This document shows, piece by piece, positions 54,582 through 63,404 of a stretch of DNA of 64,000 nt; within the stretch, counting starts at the first letter, position 1; every line of letters begins with the position of its first letter. The stretch spans positions 1,922,001 through 1,986,000 of the forward strand of contig NZ_CP015079.1 of the NCBI RefSeq assembly GCF_001653335.1. The letters run 5' to 3'. Both the position numbers and the translations under genes were made by a program. The stretch comes from Nocardioides dokdonensis FR1436. Its GTDB lineage: Bacteria > Actinomycetota > Actinomycetes > Propionibacteriales > Nocardioidaceae. The notes beneath the pieces are model-generated. The model was not told where the DNA came from. It saw only the letters and a list, made by a program, of their open reading frames with translations, and searched no databases.

Positions 54582-54755
54582 TCACTGGCTGGGCTGGTCC
54601 TCGGAGGTTTCGGCGTTGCGCTCGTGCTCGGCCGGGGCCGGGTCGGCCGGGCGCTCGGAGTCGTCGCCGGGCAGCTCGGTGTCGTGCTCGCCGGGAGGCT
54701 TGCCCGCGGTGTCGAGCGGGCTCGCGTCGCGCTCCTCGGGGATCGGCGCGGTCAC
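54582..54755 (-). CDS. 57-residue hydrophilic protein
   Basis: A short gene read from GTG 54755, which overlaps the stop of the antitoxin-like gene by 4 bp (GTGA). The protein starts MTAPIPEERDASPLD and is rich in Glu, Pro and Asp. It ends 7 bp before the Nudix gene. Real status rests on the overlap and codon phase; unknown function. Confidence 0.5.
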   Translation of the reverse strand: MTAPIPEERDASPLDTAGKPPGEHDTELPGDDSERPADPAPAEHERNAETSEDQPSQ

Positions 54756-55015
54756 GGGGTGTCGTCCGTGCGCGGGTAGGTGGTCGGCGGGTTCTCGGGC
54801 GGCCGGTCGTCGTTCTTGTCGTCGAGCTTGTCGAGGCCGTCCTTGGCCTTGGAGACACCCTTGGCGATCTTGTCGCTGTGCTTGCCGCCGGTGCGCTTGT
54901 CGGCGGCGGAGGCGGCCTTGTCGATGCCGTCGGAGATCTTGTCGCCGTGCTTGTCCACGGCGTCGGTCAGCTTGCCGCGCAGCTTGGCGATGTTGCGCTT
55001 GTCGAAGAAACCCAT
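54752..55015 (-). CDS. MT0933-like antitoxin-family protein
   Basis: An 87-residue, Lys/Asp-rich helical protein: MGFFDKRNIAKLRGKLTDAV, DKHGDKISDGIDKAA and ADKRTGGKHSDKI. The TGGKxxDKI segment and repeated DK pairs match the MT0933/Rv0909 antitoxin family. No toxin-like gene is beside it. It is the first gene of the small-gene run and has GGAGG just before its ATG. Confidence 0.75.
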   Translation of the reverse strand: MGFFDKRNIAKLRGKLTDAVDKHGDKISDGIDKAASAADKRTGGKHSDKIAKGVSKAKDGLDKLDDKNDDRPPENPPTTYPRTDDTP

Positions 55016-55050
55016 GGCGGCCTCCTGCTCGGTGCGGATGAGGGCGTTGC

Positions 55051-55056
55051 CACACT
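55051..55056 (+). promoter_or_regulatory. Possible -10 element before miaA
   Basis: CACACT lies 6 nt before the miaA ATG in the 47-bp gap to the divergent antitoxin-like gene. The spacing fits a leaderless start; the sequence is a weak TAnnnT. Confidence 0.35.
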
Positions 55057-55062
55057 AGCCAC

Positions 55063-56013
55063 ATGTCGTCACTGCCCGGTTCGCCCCAGCGGATGGTCCC
55101 GGTGGTCGTCGCCGTGGTCGGTGCGACCGCGTCGGGCAAGACGGGGCTGTCGCTGGACCTGGCCGAGCGGCTCGGCGGCGAGGTGGTCAACACCGACGCG
55201 ATGCAGCTCTACCGCGGCATGGACGTCGGCACCGCCAAGCTCGCGCCCGCCGAGCGTCGCGGCGTGCCGCACCACCTGCTGGACGTGCTCGAGGTGCACG
55301 AGCCGGCCAACGTGGCCGACTTCCAGGCTCGGGCGCGCGGCTGCATCGCCGAGCTGCGCGGGCGCGGACGGGTGCCGGTGCTGGTGGGCGGCTCGGCGCT
55401 CTACACCCGGGCGGTGCTGGACGAGTTCGAGTTCCCCGGCACCGACGCCGAGGTGCGGGCCCGGCTCGAGGCCGAGGCCGAGGAGGTCGGCGGGGCGGCC
55501 CTGTTCGCGCGGTTGAGCGCGGTCGACCCCGACGCCGCGGCCCGGATGTCGCCCGAGAACACCCGCCGCGTGATCCGCGCGCTCGAGGTGGTCGAGCTGA
55601 CCGGGCGCCCCTACAGCGCCTCGCTGCCGCGCCTGGTCTACACCGACCCCCGCACGCTCCAGATCGGCGTCGACATCGACCGGCCCACGCTCGACGCGCG
55701 GATCGAGCAGCGGGTGGAGCAGATGTTCGCCGACGGCTTCGTGGCCGAGGTCGAGCGGCTGCTGGACGAGGGCCTGCGGGAGGGACGGACCGCCTCGCGC
55801 GCGATCGGCTACCGCGAGGTGACGGCGTACGTCGCCGGCGAGCTGGGGCTCGACGAGGCGCGCGAGCGCACCGCGGCGGCCACGCGGCGCTTCGCACGGC
55901 GCCAGGACGGGTGGTTCCGCAAGGACCCCCGCATCGTGTGGATCTCGTACGACGACCCGGCGCGCGTCGACCTCGCGGTCGCGGCCGTCGAGCGGGTCGC
56001 GGCGACGTCCTGA
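55063..56013 (+). CDS. miaA: tRNA dimethylallyltransferase MiaA
   Basis: A 316-residue enzyme adding the dimethylallyl group to A37 of tRNAs reading UNN codons; MiaB then methylthiolates it. P-loop VVGATASGKTGLSLDLA, NTDAMQLYRGMDVGTAK, VPVLVGGSALYTRAVLD, ARMSPENTRRVIRALEV and AIGYREVTAY. It uses DMAPP from the MEP pathway. Start ATG 55063. Confidence 0.95.
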   Translation: MSSLPGSPQRMVPVVVAVVGATASGKTGLSLDLAERLGGEVVNTDAMQLYRGMDVGTAKLAPAERRGVPHHLLDVLEVHEPANVADFQARARGCIAELRGRGRVPVLVGGSALYTRAVLDEFEFPGTDAEVRARLEAEAEEVGGAALFARLSAVDPDAAARMSPENTRRVIRALEVVELTGRPYSASLPRLVYTDPRTLQIGVDIDRPTLDARIEQRVEQMFADGFVAEVERLLDEGLREGRTASRAIGYREVTAYVAGELGLDEARERTAAATRRFARRQDGWFRKDPRIVWISYDDPARVDLAVAAVERVAATS

Positions 56014-56101
56014 GCGGCACGCCCACCCCCGACGGGCGTTGACGCCCGGCGCGTCCGGGGCGCAGGGTGGACGCTCGATCGTCGCCCTGCTCGGAGGACC
56101 G

Positions 56102-57931
56102 ATGCGCCCCACCCGCCTGTTCGCCACCGCCGCCGCTGCGGCCGTGCTGCCCCTCTCGCTCCTGCCCGGGAGCACCACCGCTGCTGAGCAGCGCCCCGCG
56201 CCCGACAAGAACCCGACCGCCGTCGGCCGCGGGGGAGCGGTCACGTCGGTCGACCCCGACGCGACCCGGGTCGGGCTGCGGGTGCTGCGCCAGGGCGGCA
56301 ACGCCGTCGACGCCGCGGTCGCCACCGCGGCCGCGCTCGGGGTGACCGAGCCCTACTCCGCCGGGCTGGGGGGCGGTGGCTACCTGGTGCACCTCGACGG
56401 GAGGACCGGCGAGGTCTCGACCATCGACGGCCGGGAGACGGCGCCCGCCGCGATGCCGCGCGACGCGTTCATCGACCCGGAGACCGGCGAGCCCTACCCG
56501 TTCACGCCCGAGCTGGTCACCAGCGGCGTCTCGGTCGGGGTGCCCGGCACGCTGGCGACCTGGGAGACCGCGCTGGAGGAGTGGGGCACCCGCTCGCTGC
56601 GCCGCTCGCTGACGCCCGCCGCCCGGCTGGCTCGCCGGGGCTTCGTGGTCGACCAGACCTTCCACGACCAGACGGCCGACAACGCCGAGCGGTTCGCGGC
56701 CTTCCGCTCCACCAAGCGGCTGTTCCTGCCCGGCGGTGAGCCGCCCGAGGTCGGCAGCGTCTTCGCCAACCCCGACCTGGCGCGGCTCTACGAGCTGCTG
56801 GGGCGCAAGGGCACCGGCCCGTTCTACCGCGGCGGGCTCGCGGCGAGGATCGCGAAGACCACGCGCAAGCCGCCCGTGGTCGCCGACACCGACCTGCCGG
56901 TGCCCGTCGGGTTCATGAAGCCGCGCGACCTGCGCCGCTACCGGACCCTGCAGCCCGAGGCGGTCACCGCCGACTACCGCGGCCTGCGCGTGCACGGGAT
57001 GGGCGGCTCCTCCAGCGGCGGCAGCACCGTCGGCGAGGCGCTGGCCATCCTGGACACCTTCGACCTCGCGGCCATGAGCGACACCGAGGTGCTGCACCAC
57101 ATGCTGGAGGCGAGCGCGCTCGCCTTCGCCGACCGGGCGGCGTACCTGGGTGACCGCACGTTCGTCGACGTGCCGGACGAGCAGCTGCTCTCCGAGGAGT
57201 ACGCCGCGCAGCGGGCCTGCCGCATCGACCCGGCGAAGGCCGCGACCAAGCCGGTGCCGGCCGGGGACGTCGACGACGCCGACGGGACCTGCCCGGCCCC
57301 CGACGGCGGGCAGGCGCGCCCGGCTCCTGACACGGAGAACGTCGAGACCACGCACCTGACCGTGGCCGACCGCTGGGGCGACGTGGTGTCGTACACGCTG
57401 ACCATCGAGCAGACCGGCGGGTCGGGGATCGTGGTGCCGGGGCGCGGGTTCCTGCTCAACAACGAGCTCACCGACTTCAGCACGGTGTACGACCCCGACG
57501 ACCCGAACCGCCTCGAGCCCGGCAAGCGTCCGCGCAGCTCGATGTCGCCGACGATCATCACCGAGGCCGACGGCACCCCGGTGCTGGCGCTGGGCTCGCC
57601 CGGCGGCTCCACGATCATCACCACGGTGCTGCAGCTGGTCGTCGACCACCTCGACCGCGGGCTCGCGCTGCCCGCCGCGGTGGCCGACCCGCGCGGCTCC
57701 CAGCGCAACACCGCCGCGGTCACCGCCGAGCCCGAGTTCATCGACGCGTACGGCGCCGGGTTGCGGGCGCTGGGCCACGAGCTGAAGCCGGCCGGGGACG
57801 CGTTCACCAGCGCCGCGGAGATCGGGGCGGCGACCGGGATCGGCTTCGGACCCGGCGGGCTGCTGACCGCCGTGGCCGAGCCGGAGCGGCGCGGCGGCGG
57901 CGACGCGCGGGTGCTCGAGCCGACGTCCTGA
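56102..57931 (+). CDS. ggt: Gamma-glutamyltransferase
   Basis: A 609-residue exported Ntn-hydrolase that cleaves and transfers gamma-glutamyl groups. Signal peptide (LFATAAAAAVLPLSLLPG), large subunit with GGNAVDAAVATAAALGVTEP and GLGGGGYLVHLDG, self-processing site near ENVETTHLTVADRWGD (the Thr before H is the nucleophile), and small-subunit LTDFS and KRPRSSMSPTI. GGAGG precedes ATG 56102. It lacks an obvious anchor and should be secreted. Confidence 0.94.
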   Translation: MRPTRLFATAAAAAVLPLSLLPGSTTAAEQRPAPDKNPTAVGRGGAVTSVDPDATRVGLRVLRQGGNAVDAAVATAAALGVTEPYSAGLGGGGYLVHLDGRTGEVSTIDGRETAPAAMPRDAFIDPETGEPYPFTPELVTSGVSVGVPGTLATWETALEEWGTRSLRRSLTPAARLARRGFVVDQTFHDQTADNAERFAAFRSTKRLFLPGGEPPEVGSVFANPDLARLYELLGRKGTGPFYRGGLAARIAKTTRKPPVVADTDLPVPVGFMKPRDLRRYRTLQPEAVTADYRGLRVHGMGGSSSGGSTVGEALAILDTFDLAAMSDTEVLHHMLEASALAFADRAAYLGDRTFVDVPDEQLLSEEYAAQRACRIDPAKAATKPVPAGDVDDADGTCPAPDGGQARPAPDTENVETTHLTVADRWGDVVSYTLTIEQTGGSGIVVPGRGFLLNNELTDFSTVYDPDDPNRLEPGKRPRSSMSPTIITEADGTPVLALGSPGGSTIITTVLQLVVDHLDRGLALPAAVADPRGSQRNTAAVTAEPEFIDAYGAGLRALGHELKPAGDAFTSAAEIGAATGIGFGPGGLLTAVAEPERRGGGDARVLEPTS

Positions 57932-57942
57932 ACAATGCGCCC

Positions 57943-58482
57943 ATGAGCCGGACGACCTACTACACCGCCACCACCCTGGACGGGTTCATCGCCGACCCGC
58001 ACGACTCGCTGGACTGGCTCTTCACGCTGGACATCGACGCCGACGGGCCGATGGGCTACCCCGCGTTCATCGCCGGGATCGGGGCGGTGCTGATGGGGTC
58101 GACGACGTACGAGTGGATCCGGACGCACGAGGCCACGTCCCCGTGGCCCTACGAGCAGCCGTGCTGGGTCTTCACCCACCGCGACCTGCCGGTGGTCGAG
58201 GGCGCCGACGTGCGGTTCGTGCGCGGCGACGTGGCCGAGGCCTGGCCCGAGGTGCTGGTCGCGGCCGGCGCGAAGGGCGTGTGGGTGGTCGGCGGCGGCG
58301 ACCTGGCCTCCCAGGTGGCGACCGCGGGGCTGCTCGACGAGGTGGTGGTCGCGGTGGCGCCGGTGGTGCTCGGGGCCGGGCGGCCGCTCTTCACCCGGCC
58401 CGTCGACCTGCGCCTGGTCGAGCTGGCGCGCAACGGCGACTTCGCGTGCGCGCGCTACGAGGTGGTCGGGGTGCGGGCGTAG
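57943..58482 (+). CDS. Dihydrofolate reductase-family protein (RibD C-terminal-like)
   Basis: A 179-residue protein of the DHFR/RibD-C superfamily: YYTATTLDGFIADPHDSLDW at the N-terminus, VLMGSTTYEW, and the NADPH-binding WVVGGGDLASQVATAGLLDE. Family members reduce pterin- or riboflavin-type compounds; substrate not known. ATG 57943 has AACAAT 6 nt upstream. Confidence 0.87.
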   Translation: MSRTTYYTATTLDGFIADPHDSLDWLFTLDIDADGPMGYPAFIAGIGAVLMGSTTYEWIRTHEATSPWPYEQPCWVFTHRDLPVVEGADVRFVRGDVAEAWPEVLVAAGAKGVWVVGGGDLASQVATAGLLDEVVVAVAPVVLGAGRPLFTRPVDLRLVELARNGDFACARYEVVGVRA

Positions 58483-58485
58483 GTT
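58480..58485 (+). promoter_or_regulatory. -10 element before the PPOX-like gene
   Basis: TAGGTT lies 7 nt before GTG 58493 and overlaps the stop of the previous gene. It favours GTG 58493 over TTG 58484 as the start and suggests a leaderless mRNA. Confidence 0.5.
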
Positions 58486-58492
58486 GGCCCGC

Positions 58493-59155
58493 GTGAGCAG
58501 CCCGACCCCCCGCCCCGATCCCGCCTGGCACGAGGTCGCCGACGTCGACGAGCTGGTCGCCCTGCTCGGCGAGCCGCTGCCGGTGGTCCGGGCCAAGGTG
58601 CACCACGCGCTGCTGTCCGTCGACCGCGACTGGCTGGGCGCCTCGCCGTTCTGCGTGGTCGGCACGGCCGACGCCGACGGACGCTGCGACGTCTCGCCGA
58701 AGGGCGACCCGGCGGGCAGCCTGGTGCACGTGATCGACGACGTGACGATCGCGATCGCCGAGCGGCCCGGCAACCGGCTGGCCGACGGCTACCGCAACAT
58801 CCTGACCAACCCCCACGTCGGCCTCGACTTCGTCATCCCCGGGCGCGGCGACACGCTGCGCATCAACGGCCGGGCCCGGCTGGTGCGCGACGCGCCGTTC
58901 TTCGACGCGCTGGTCGTGCGCGGGCGCCGGCCGCTGCTGGCGATGGTGGTCGACGTCGAGGAGGTCTTCTTCCACTGCGCCAAGGCCTACCTGCGCTCGC
59001 GGATGTGGGAGCCGGAGACCTGGGCGCCCGAGGCGGTCGTCCCGCGCCGGGCGCTGCTCGCGGCGGCGGCCGAGCCCGCGGTCGAGGACGGCGGGCGCAG
59101 CCCGGCCGAGCTCGAGGAGTACTACGGACCGTCCTACGCGCAGAGGCTGTACTGA
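58493..59155 (+). CDS. Pyridoxamine 5'-phosphate oxidase-family FMN-binding protein
   Basis: A 220-residue split-beta-barrel flavoprotein: PFCVVGTADADGRCDVSPKG, LADGYRNILTNPHVGLDFVI and LRINGRARLV. This matches the MSMEG_1061-type branch. It ends with SYAQRLY, and its TGA overlaps the dapF ATG (TGATG). The reaction is unknown. Confidence 0.86.
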   Translation: MSSPTPRPDPAWHEVADVDELVALLGEPLPVVRAKVHHALLSVDRDWLGASPFCVVGTADADGRCDVSPKGDPAGSLVHVIDDVTIAIAERPGNRLADGYRNILTNPHVGLDFVIPGRGDTLRINGRARLVRDAPFFDALVVRGRRPLLAMVVDVEEVFFHCAKAYLRSRMWEPETWAPEAVVPRRALLAAAAEPAVEDGGRSPAELEEYYGPSYAQRLY

Positions 59156-60015
59156 TGACCTACCCGTTCCTCAAGGGCCACGGCACCGAGAACGACTTCG
59201 TGCTGCTGCCCGACCACGACGGCTCCGTGCACGGCGACCTCGACGAGGCGCGGGTGCGGGCGCTGTGCCACCGTCGCGCCGGGATCGGTGGCGACGGGGT
59301 GCTGCGGGTGATCCGCACCGCCGCGCTGCCGGCCGACCTCGCGGCACTGGGGGAGGGGTCGGAGTGGTTCATGGACTACCGCAACGCCGACGGCTCGATC
59401 TCGGAGATGTGCGGCAACGGGGTGCGTGTCTTCGCCCTGCACCTCATCGACGAGGGGCTCGTCGACCCTGACGCGCCGATCCCGGTGGGCAGCCGCGACG
59501 GCGTCAAGGTCGTCACCCGCGCCGCCGACGGCGGCCTCACCGTCGACATGGGCAGTCCGCGGCTGCTCGGGCACACCGAGGTCACGGTCGACGGCCGCAC
59601 CTGGCCCGCCCGCCACGTCGACATGGGCAACCCGCACGCCGTCGCCTTCGTCGACTCCCTCGACTCCATCGGCGGGGCCGGCACGCTGCTCGAGCCCCCG
59701 GGCCACGACGCCGCCGTGTACCCCGACGGCGTCAACGTCGAGCTCGTGGTGCGCCGCGGCCCGCGCCACGTCGCCATGCGCGTCCACGAGCGGGGCTCCG
59801 GCGAGACGCGGTCCTGCGGCACCGGCGCCTGCGCCGTGATGGTCGCCGCGGCCGAGGCCGACGGGGCCGGGTCCGACGGGGCCGGGTCCGCCGCGGGTGC
59901 GGCGTACCGGGTGGACCTGCCGGGCGGCACCCTGATGATCGAGCTCAGCGCCGAGGGTCGGGTGCTGATGACCGGCCCGGCCGTCATCGTCGCCCGCGGC
60001 ACCACCGACCTGTGA
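59155..60015 (+). CDS. dapF: Diaminopimelate epimerase
   Basis: A 286-residue PLP-independent epimerase converting LL-DAP to meso-DAP for lysine and peptidoglycan synthesis. FLKGHGTENDFVLLPD at the start, first catalytic Cys in SEMCGNGVRVFA, second in TRSCGTGACAVMVAA, and DMGNPHAVAFV. An Ala/Gly/Asp insert (AEADGAGSDGAGSAAGAA) follows the second Cys. Coupled to the previous gene by TGATG; repeat B3 follows. Confidence 0.95.
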   Translation: MTYPFLKGHGTENDFVLLPDHDGSVHGDLDEARVRALCHRRAGIGGDGVLRVIRTAALPADLAALGEGSEWFMDYRNADGSISEMCGNGVRVFALHLIDEGLVDPDAPIPVGSRDGVKVVTRAADGGLTVDMGSPRLLGHTEVTVDGRTWPARHVDMGNPHAVAFVDSLDSIGGAGTLLEPPGHDAAVYPDGVNVELVVRRGPRHVAMRVHERGSGETRSCGTGACAVMVAAAEADGAGSDGAGSAAGAAYRVDLPGGTLMIELSAEGRVLMTGPAVIVARGTTDL

Positions 60016-60025
60016 CGCGGCGGCC

Positions 60026-60117
60026 GGGAGGTTCATCGGCCGGCCGATAGAACTCCTGCCGGGACGACAAAACTTCATCGGCCACCCGTCAGCTTCATCG
60101 GCCGGCCGATGAAACCC
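60026..60117. repeat. Family B palindromic element, copy B3
   Basis: Outer palindromes at 60031-60053 and 60092-60115 both contain CATCGGCCGGCCGAT; the middle has TTCATCGGCCACCC (60074-60087). The order and 85-bp span match B1. It lies between dapF and the SDR gene, both on the plus strand. Confidence 0.9.
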
Positions 60118-60187
60118 CCGCGGCCGACCGTGACAGCGAAATTGTCTCAGTCGGCGGGGGTGCCTGACGCCGTACGCCGGCGCCCCC

Positions 60188-60193
60188 TAGGCT
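60188..60193 (+). promoter_or_regulatory. -10 element before the SDR gene at 60201
   Basis: TAGGCT 7 nt before ATG 60201, without a Shine-Dalgarno sequence. Confidence 0.55.
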
Positions 60194-60200
60194 CGGGTGC

Positions 60201-60977
60201 ATGGACATCTCCGGAGCATCTGCCATCGTCACGGGGGGCGCGTCGGGCATCGGCGCCGCCGCCGCTCGCCAGCTCGCCGCCCAGGGCGCGACCGTCGTCA
60301 TCGCCGACCTGCAGGCCGAGAAGGGCGAGGCCCTGGCCGCCGAGATCGGCGGCGTCTTCGCCCAGGTCGACGTCACGAACACCGACCAGATCAAGGCCGC
60401 CGTCGAGGCCGCCGCCGCGATCGCCCCGCTGCGCGCGGTCGTGAACTCGGCCGGCATCGGCTGGGCGCAGCGCACGATCGGGCGCGACGGCGAGTTCGAC
60501 TCCGCGCACGACCTGGCGGCGTACAGCAAGGTCATCGCGATCAACCTGATCGGCACCTTCGACGTGACCCGCATCGCGGCGACCGCGATGAGCCGCAACG
60601 AGCCCGACGCCGACGGCTGCCGCGGCGCGATCGCCAACCTGACCTCGGTCGCGGCCTTCGACGGCCAGATCGGCCAGGCGGCGTACTCCTCCTCCAAGGG
60701 CGGCGTCGTCGGGATGACCCTCCCGGTCGCGCGCGACCTGTCCTCGGCCGGCATCCGCCTCAACACCATCGCCCCGGGCCTCATCGACACCCCGATCTAC
60801 GGCGAGGGCGAGCAGTCCGAGGCGTTCAAGGCCAAGCTCGGCGAGAGCGTGCTCTTCCCCAAGCGCCTCGGCAGGCCCGAGGAGCTGGCGTCGATGGTCG
60901 TCGAGACCATCACCAACTCCTACATGAACGCCGAGGTCGTCCGCGTCGACGGCGGCATCCGGATGCCCCCCAAGTGA
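60201..60977 (+). CDS. SDR-family 3-hydroxyacyl-CoA dehydrogenase-like protein
   Basis: A 258-residue SDR: IVTGGASGIGAAAARQLAAQ, VVIADLQAEKGE (Asp favouring NAD), VNSAGIGWA, catalytic Ser in NLTSVAAFDG and Tyr-Lys in YSSSKGG. The pattern resembles the type 10 17-beta-hydroxysteroid/3-hydroxyacyl-CoA dehydrogenase group, so fatty-acid or steroid oxidation is likely; not certain. A terminator follows. Confidence 0.9.
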   Translation: MDISGASAIVTGGASGIGAAAARQLAAQGATVVIADLQAEKGEALAAEIGGVFAQVDVTNTDQIKAAVEAAAAIAPLRAVVNSAGIGWAQRTIGRDGEFDSAHDLAAYSKVIAINLIGTFDVTRIAATAMSRNEPDADGCRGAIANLTSVAAFDGQIGQAAYSSSKGGVVGMTLPVARDLSSAGIRLNTIAPGLIDTPIYGEGEQSEAFKAKLGESVLFPKRLGRPEELASMVVETITNSYMNAEVVRVDGGIRMPPK

Positions 60978-60992
60978 CCTGCTGATCGACGG

Positions 60993-61034
60993 CGTGCCCC
61001 TGGGCGTGACCCCCGGGTCACCCTCAGGGGCACG
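60993..61034 (+). terminator. Rho-independent terminator
   Basis: A long stem (about 20 bp with two mismatches; arms CGTGCCCCTG and CAGGGGCACG at the base, GTGACCC/GGGTCAC near the tip) followed by ACTGATTTT. It ends the SDR transcript. Confidence 0.75.
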
Positions 61035-61067
61035 ACTGATTTTGGAGGGGATGGGGAGGATCTCGCT

Positions 61068-61748
61068 GTGGACCTCGCACCCCGACTCATCGACACCCTG
61101 ACCCCCGCCGACCCGCAAGGCGTGGTGCTGGTCCTGCACGGCGGCGCCGACCGGCAGGACAGCCCCGGCGTGAGCCCGACCCAGCTCTCGGTGCTGCGGA
61201 TGATCCCCGTCGCGAAGGCCGTCGCGCGCGCCGGGCGCGGACGCCTCGCGGTGCACCGCCTGCTCAACACCCGTCGCGGCTGGGACACCCACCACACCCC
61301 GGTCGACGACGTCGAGTGGGCGCTCGAGCAGGTCCGGGAGCAGTACGGCGACCGCCCGGTCGGCCTCGTGGGCCACTCGCTCGGCGGTCGCGCCGCGCTG
61401 CTCGCGGGCGGGCTCGACCCGGTCCGCTCGGTCGTGGCGCTCAACCCGTGGGTCTACCCGACCGACGGCGGCGCGATGCCCGGGCGCCGCGTGCTGGTCG
61501 TGCACGGCATGCGCGACCGCATCGCCCCGCCCGGCCGCGCAGAGACCGTCGCGCGCCGCGTCGCCCGCTCCACCGACGTCGGGTTCATCCGCATCCCCGA
61601 CGGCAAGCACGCGATGCTGCGCCACGGCCGCTCCTTCGACTCGTACGCCGCTCAGTTCAGCGCCGCCGCCCTGCTCGGCCCCGACGACGTCGAGGTCTCG
61701 GAGCCGGTCGCCGCCGTGCTGGCCGGTGAGCCCTGGGTCACCGTCTGA
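61068..61748 (+). CDS. Alpha/beta hydrolase
   Basis: A 226-residue alpha/beta-hydrolase: VVLVLHGGADRQ, nucleophile Ser in GLVGHSLGGRAALL, acid in VVHGMRDRIAPP, and His in PDGKHAMLRHGRS. Substrate unknown. GTG start with GGAGG 9-13 nt upstream. Repeat A3 begins 5 bp after its stop. Confidence 0.85.
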   Translation: MDLAPRLIDTLTPADPQGVVLVLHGGADRQDSPGVSPTQLSVLRMIPVAKAVARAGRGRLAVHRLLNTRRGWDTHHTPVDDVEWALEQVREQYGDRPVGLVGHSLGGRAALLAGGLDPVRSVVALNPWVYPTDGGAMPGRRVLVVHGMRDRIAPPGRAETVARRVARSTDVGFIRIPDGKHAMLRHGRSFDSYAAQFSAAALLGPDDVEVSEPVAAVLAGEPWVTV

Positions 61749-61974
61749 GCGCGACCCGGCCCAGATATCGCGCTGACTCGGCGCAGATCGCCCGTCGACC
61801 CGGCCCGAATATCGCGCTGACCCGGCGCAGATCGCCCGCCGAGGCGGCGCGGAGCATCAGCCGGCCGGCCGGCTGGCGCAGCTCGACCAGACCAGCCGGG
61901 TCGCGACTCGGCCTGAAAGCACCAGGCCGCGCGAACCTCGGCCTGACACCCGGCCCGACATCTGCGCCGACTCG

Positions 61975-63404
61975 GGCTCTTGTGACTGATGTGTGGGTCA
62001 TCTGCCGGGTAGTCGGGGTCGGTGGCCGCCGAGAGTGAGCATGAGGATGGCAATCAGAGCGTGGGGGTCGCGGAAGCCGTAGGCCATGCGGGTTCGTAGT
62101 CGGATGCGCAGGTTGACGGCTTCGGTGCGGCCGTTGGACAGGCCGTGCTCGATGGCCAGCAGGATGGGGCCGCGTTGGGCCTGCACGGTCTTGGCTAGTG
62201 CTGCGAACTGGGGGATGCGGCAGCGTTGCGCTGAGGTGATCCAGGCATTGAGCGCCTCGGGGGCCTCGTGGTGGGGCAGTTTGAAGATCGCGCGTAGCCC
62301 TTCTTTGAGCTGGTAGCCGCGCCACAGTCGGGGGTCGGTCTGTGCGATCCACTTCAGTTGGGCACTCTGGCTGCTGGTGAGGTTCTCGGGGTTCTTCCAC
62401 AGCGCGTAGCGGGAGCGGGTGAGCAGTCGCAGGCGCTGTGACTCCAGGTGCGGTGGTGCGTCCTTAACTGGTCGTCCGCGTCGTGGTGGGTTCGCGCGCA
62501 CCGCTGCTCGTGCCTCGCGCCAGGCAGTCAACCGGACCTCCCCGAGGGCGTCGTTGGCCCACTTCACGACGTGGAAGGGATCAGCGGCCTGGATCGCGGC
62601 AGGGCAGTTGGTGCCTACGACGTCGGCGATGTAGCCGGCGCTGTCGGCGGTGACGTGGGTGATCTGGGCGGACCGTTCGGGCCCGAGGGCATCGAAGAAG
62701 GACTGCAAGGTGGCCTTGGTCTGGCCCTTGCCGGCCCACACCAGTCGGCCGGTGTCGTGGTCGATGACGACCATCAGGTACAGGTGCCCGCGCCGGTAGG
62801 AGACTTCGTCGATCCCGATCCTGGTGAGCCCACTCAGCAGGTCGACGCGTCCTTCTACCTCGGCCCAGACACGGGTGATGACCGCGCCTACGGTGCGCCA
62901 CGCAATGCGCATCAGCTCGGTGACCGCGATCTTCGAGGTCTGGGTGGCCAACCAGGCGACCTGGTTCTCGAATGCCCTGCTTGCCCTAGCACCATGGCGG
63001 GCCCAGGGCAGGTGAGCTACCACCACGCCGTGCTCACGACACCGCACCCGCGGCGCATCGCCCTGCAGTTGACACCGGATCGTGCCCAGGTCCAAAGCGC
63101 GCCAGTGCCGGCGTCCTCGACCTGCGTCGTAGCCCGGCGAGGGGCGCTGGCAACGGCCACAGCGGCCACGCTGACGAGCTACCGGGCGGACCCGGATGGT
63201 GACCTGCTGCTGTTCCTGCTCGAAGTCAACGCCCTCGATCACGGTGTTCTCACACCCGACAAGAGCACGCCATAAGGTGGCATCGCGCACGCCGCTCTCC
63301 TGTGCACCTGGTTTCAGTTCCTCGACAGTTCAGAAACCTAGACAGAGAGCGGCGTGCGCTCATTCACGGCACGCTCAGCCACCCACACATGCATCACAAG
63401 AGCC
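61975..63404. mobile_element. Complete ISL3-family insertion sequence (1430 bp)
   Basis: Ends are 24-bp inverted repeats with three mismatches: GGCTCTTGTGA then ATGTGTGGGT on both sides. GGCTCTT ends are typical of ISL3. The flanks carry CGACTCG at 61968-61974 and 63405-63411, a 7-bp direct repeat; ISL3 elements usually make 8 bp. One transposase gene fills the element. It lies inside repeat A3. Confidence 0.93.
61998..63290 (-). CDS. ISL3-family transposase
   Basis: A 430-residue transposase. Zinc-finger-type RGRCGRCQRPSPGYD near 42-56, then HTH (TSKIAVTELMRIAWRTVGAV) and a DDE core: first Asp in RIGIDEVSYRRGHLY, second in QAADPFHVVKWAND, and Glu in SNGRTEAVNLRIRLRTR. Length fits a complete ISL3 transposase without frameshift, so the element may be active. 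Its codon use is less GC-extreme than that of neighbours, suggesting recent arrival. Confidence 0.94.
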   Translation of the reverse strand: MRDATLWRALVGCENTVIEGVDFEQEQQQVTIRVRPVARQRGRCGRCQRPSPGYDAGRGRRHWRALDLGTIRCQLQGDAPRVRCREHGVVVAHLPWARHGARASRAFENQVAWLATQTSKIAVTELMRIAWRTVGAVITRVWAEVEGRVDLLSGLTRIGIDEVSYRRGHLYLMVVIDHDTGRLVWAGKGQTKATLQSFFDALGPERSAQITHVTADSAGYIADVVGTNCPAAIQAADPFHVVKWANDALGEVRLTAWREARAAVRANPPRRGRPVKDAPPHLESQRLRLLTRSRYALWKNPENLTSSQSAQLKWIAQTDPRLWRGYQLKEGLRAIFKLPHHEAPEALNAWITSAQRCRIPQFAALAKTVQAQRGPILLAIEHGLSNGRTEAVNLRIRLRTRMAYGFRDPHALIAILMLTLGGHRPRLPGR

